This document shows positions 42,724-43,176 of a stretch of 43,176 bases of DNA, one piece after another (positions within the stretch are counted from its first letter, which is position 1; each line of letters opens with the position of its first letter). The notes under the pieces were generated by a model that saw only the letters and a program-made list of their open reading frames with translations, searched no databases and had not been told where the DNA came from. Source of the stretch: a virus; IMG/VR virus record IMGVR_UViG_3300017986_000047, positions 1 through 43,176 of that record; one strand, written 5' to 3'. A program made the position numbers and the translations under genes.

Positions 42724-42944
42724 TGGCTTGGGTTGTTGTGCCAGGCACTGGTGGAATTTGGGAGTATGACAACGCTGCAACTGGAGCGGATACTTACTCA
42801 GATACGCCTGGTACTATCAGTGGTGGAGTGAGAACTTACACTACGTCTGGTGCAAACCCAAGACAGACATATATTAAGTGTCGTAAAATTAGTCAACCCC
42901 CAAGTACTGGGGAACTAGACAAAACCTATTACGATGCACAATAG
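42723..42944 (+). CDS. Small unknown protein, 73 aa
   Basis: The protein begins MAWVVVPGTGGIWEYDNAAT and contains TYSDTPGTISGGVRTYTTSG, then a YIKCRKISQPP segment with one Cys and a short polar end. It looks like a compact beta domain. I do not recognise a named family, although short MAW-type proteins near the capsid genes occur in marine T4-like phages as I recall. The ATG shares a base with the preceding stop (TAATG), so it is probably translationally coupled to the core-like protein. It might be a small capsid accessory protein; that is only a guess from position. Confidence 0.6.
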   Translation: MAWVVVPGTGGIWEYDNAATGADTYSDTPGTISGGVRTYTTSGANPRQTYIKCRKISQPPSTGELDKTYYDAQ

Positions 42945-42945
42945 T

Positions 42946-42953
42946 TATAAATA
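42946..42953 (+). promoter_or_regulatory. T4-type late promoter element TATAAATA
   Basis: An exact late box two bases after the stop of the small unknown gene, 31 bases before the gp21 ATG. It probably begins the prohead protease, scaffold and capsid transcript that continues beyond the window. Confidence 0.7.
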
Positions 42954-42984
42954 AAAAGAAAATATTCGAGAGGAAACGAGAACA

Positions 42985-43176
42985 ATGAAACTGATCTCAG
43001 AAATCACAGAAGATATCGGTGTCTCTACCGAACTGAATGAAGAGACTGGTAATAAGAGTTTCTTTATCGAAGGTATCTTTATGCAAGGTAACCTAAAGAA
43101 CCGCAACGGACGTATCTATCCAAGTGAAGTTCTTGATAAAGAAATGAATCGTTATCAAAGAGAATTCATCGATACA
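42985..43176 (+). CDS. 21: gp21 prohead protease, N-terminal 64 codons (3' end outside window)
   Basis: The frame is open to the last base. Residues 1-27 are an acidic lead (MKLISEITEDIG). The conserved start of the protease core follows: SFFIEGIFMQGNLKNRNGRIYP, split around residues 25-46, which matches the IEGIFMQ and NRNxRxYP pattern of T4 gp21. The active serine, histidine and aspartate regions lie downstream and are not visible. The enzyme cleaves scaffold and capsid precursors during prohead maturation. The start ATG has GAGAGGAAA upstream and a late promoter box before that. Confidence 0.88.
   Translation, partial: MKLISEITEDIGVSTELNEETGNKSFFIEGIFMQGNLKNRNGRIYPSEVLDKEMNRYQREFIDT

Overview
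The window is a gapless, plus-strand-only stretch of the structural and packaging half of a large T4-like (tevenvirus-type) myovirus genome. The diagnosis rests on an intact run of T4-order genes in the right-hand 10 kb: gp13 and gp14 (neck), gp15 (tail terminator), gp16 and gp17 (small and large terminase), gp18 (sheath), gp19 (tube), gp20 (portal), a small core-like protein, a small unknown, and the start of gp21 (prohead protease). The left 30 kb resembles marine T4-like phages (cyanophage or pelagiphage type) more than coliphage T4. It contains giant modular virion proteins, a glutamine-rich collagen-like fibre with a cupredoxin fold, and fibre repeats of the RSPIFYDxNNTxYY type. The host cannot be named from this sequence. 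Base composition is moderately AT-rich (about 40% G+C by eye) and even throughout.

Layout. 1-8319: the 3' part of a giant protein built from nine copies each of two alternating modules. 8332-8787: a small beta-rich protein. 8777-12682: a 1301-residue collagen-like fibre (Gly-x-Gln) with two paralogous globular knobs and an apparently copper-competent cupredoxin domain. 12729-13067: a small beta-sandwich-like protein. 13072-19635: a 2187-residue fibre with several repeat families and a second cupredoxin-like domain that has lost all copper ligands. 19670-29551: a roughly 3293-residue tail fibre ending in an S74-type self-cleaving chaperone. 29586-30373: two tandem paralogous small proteins.

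30432-33455 is a three-gene glycan-metabolism cassette: a five-bladed-propeller GH130/GH43-like protein, a TPR plus FkbM-like methyltransferase, and a nucleotidyltransferase fused to a sugar-isomerase cupin. A consensus host-type sigma-70 promoter (TTGACA, 17 bp, TATAAT) precedes it, whereas the surrounding structural genes are preceded by T4-type late promoter elements (TATAAATA). The cassette is therefore probably transcribed on its own schedule and is the clearest accessory system in the window. 33501-43176 is the conserved neck, packaging, tail, portal and prohead run.

Expected coordination: fibre and giant-protein genes supply host recognition; gp18, gp19 and gp15 build the tail; gp20, the core protein and gp21 build the prohead; gp16 and gp17 fill it; gp13 and gp14 close it. 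The glyco cassette most plausibly alters a glycan on the host surface or the virion, but its substrate is unknown. No tRNA, CRISPR, insertion sequence, integrase or intergenic gap over 300 bases was seen. The longest gaps, about 45 to 70 bases, hold late promoter motifs and ribosome binding sites.
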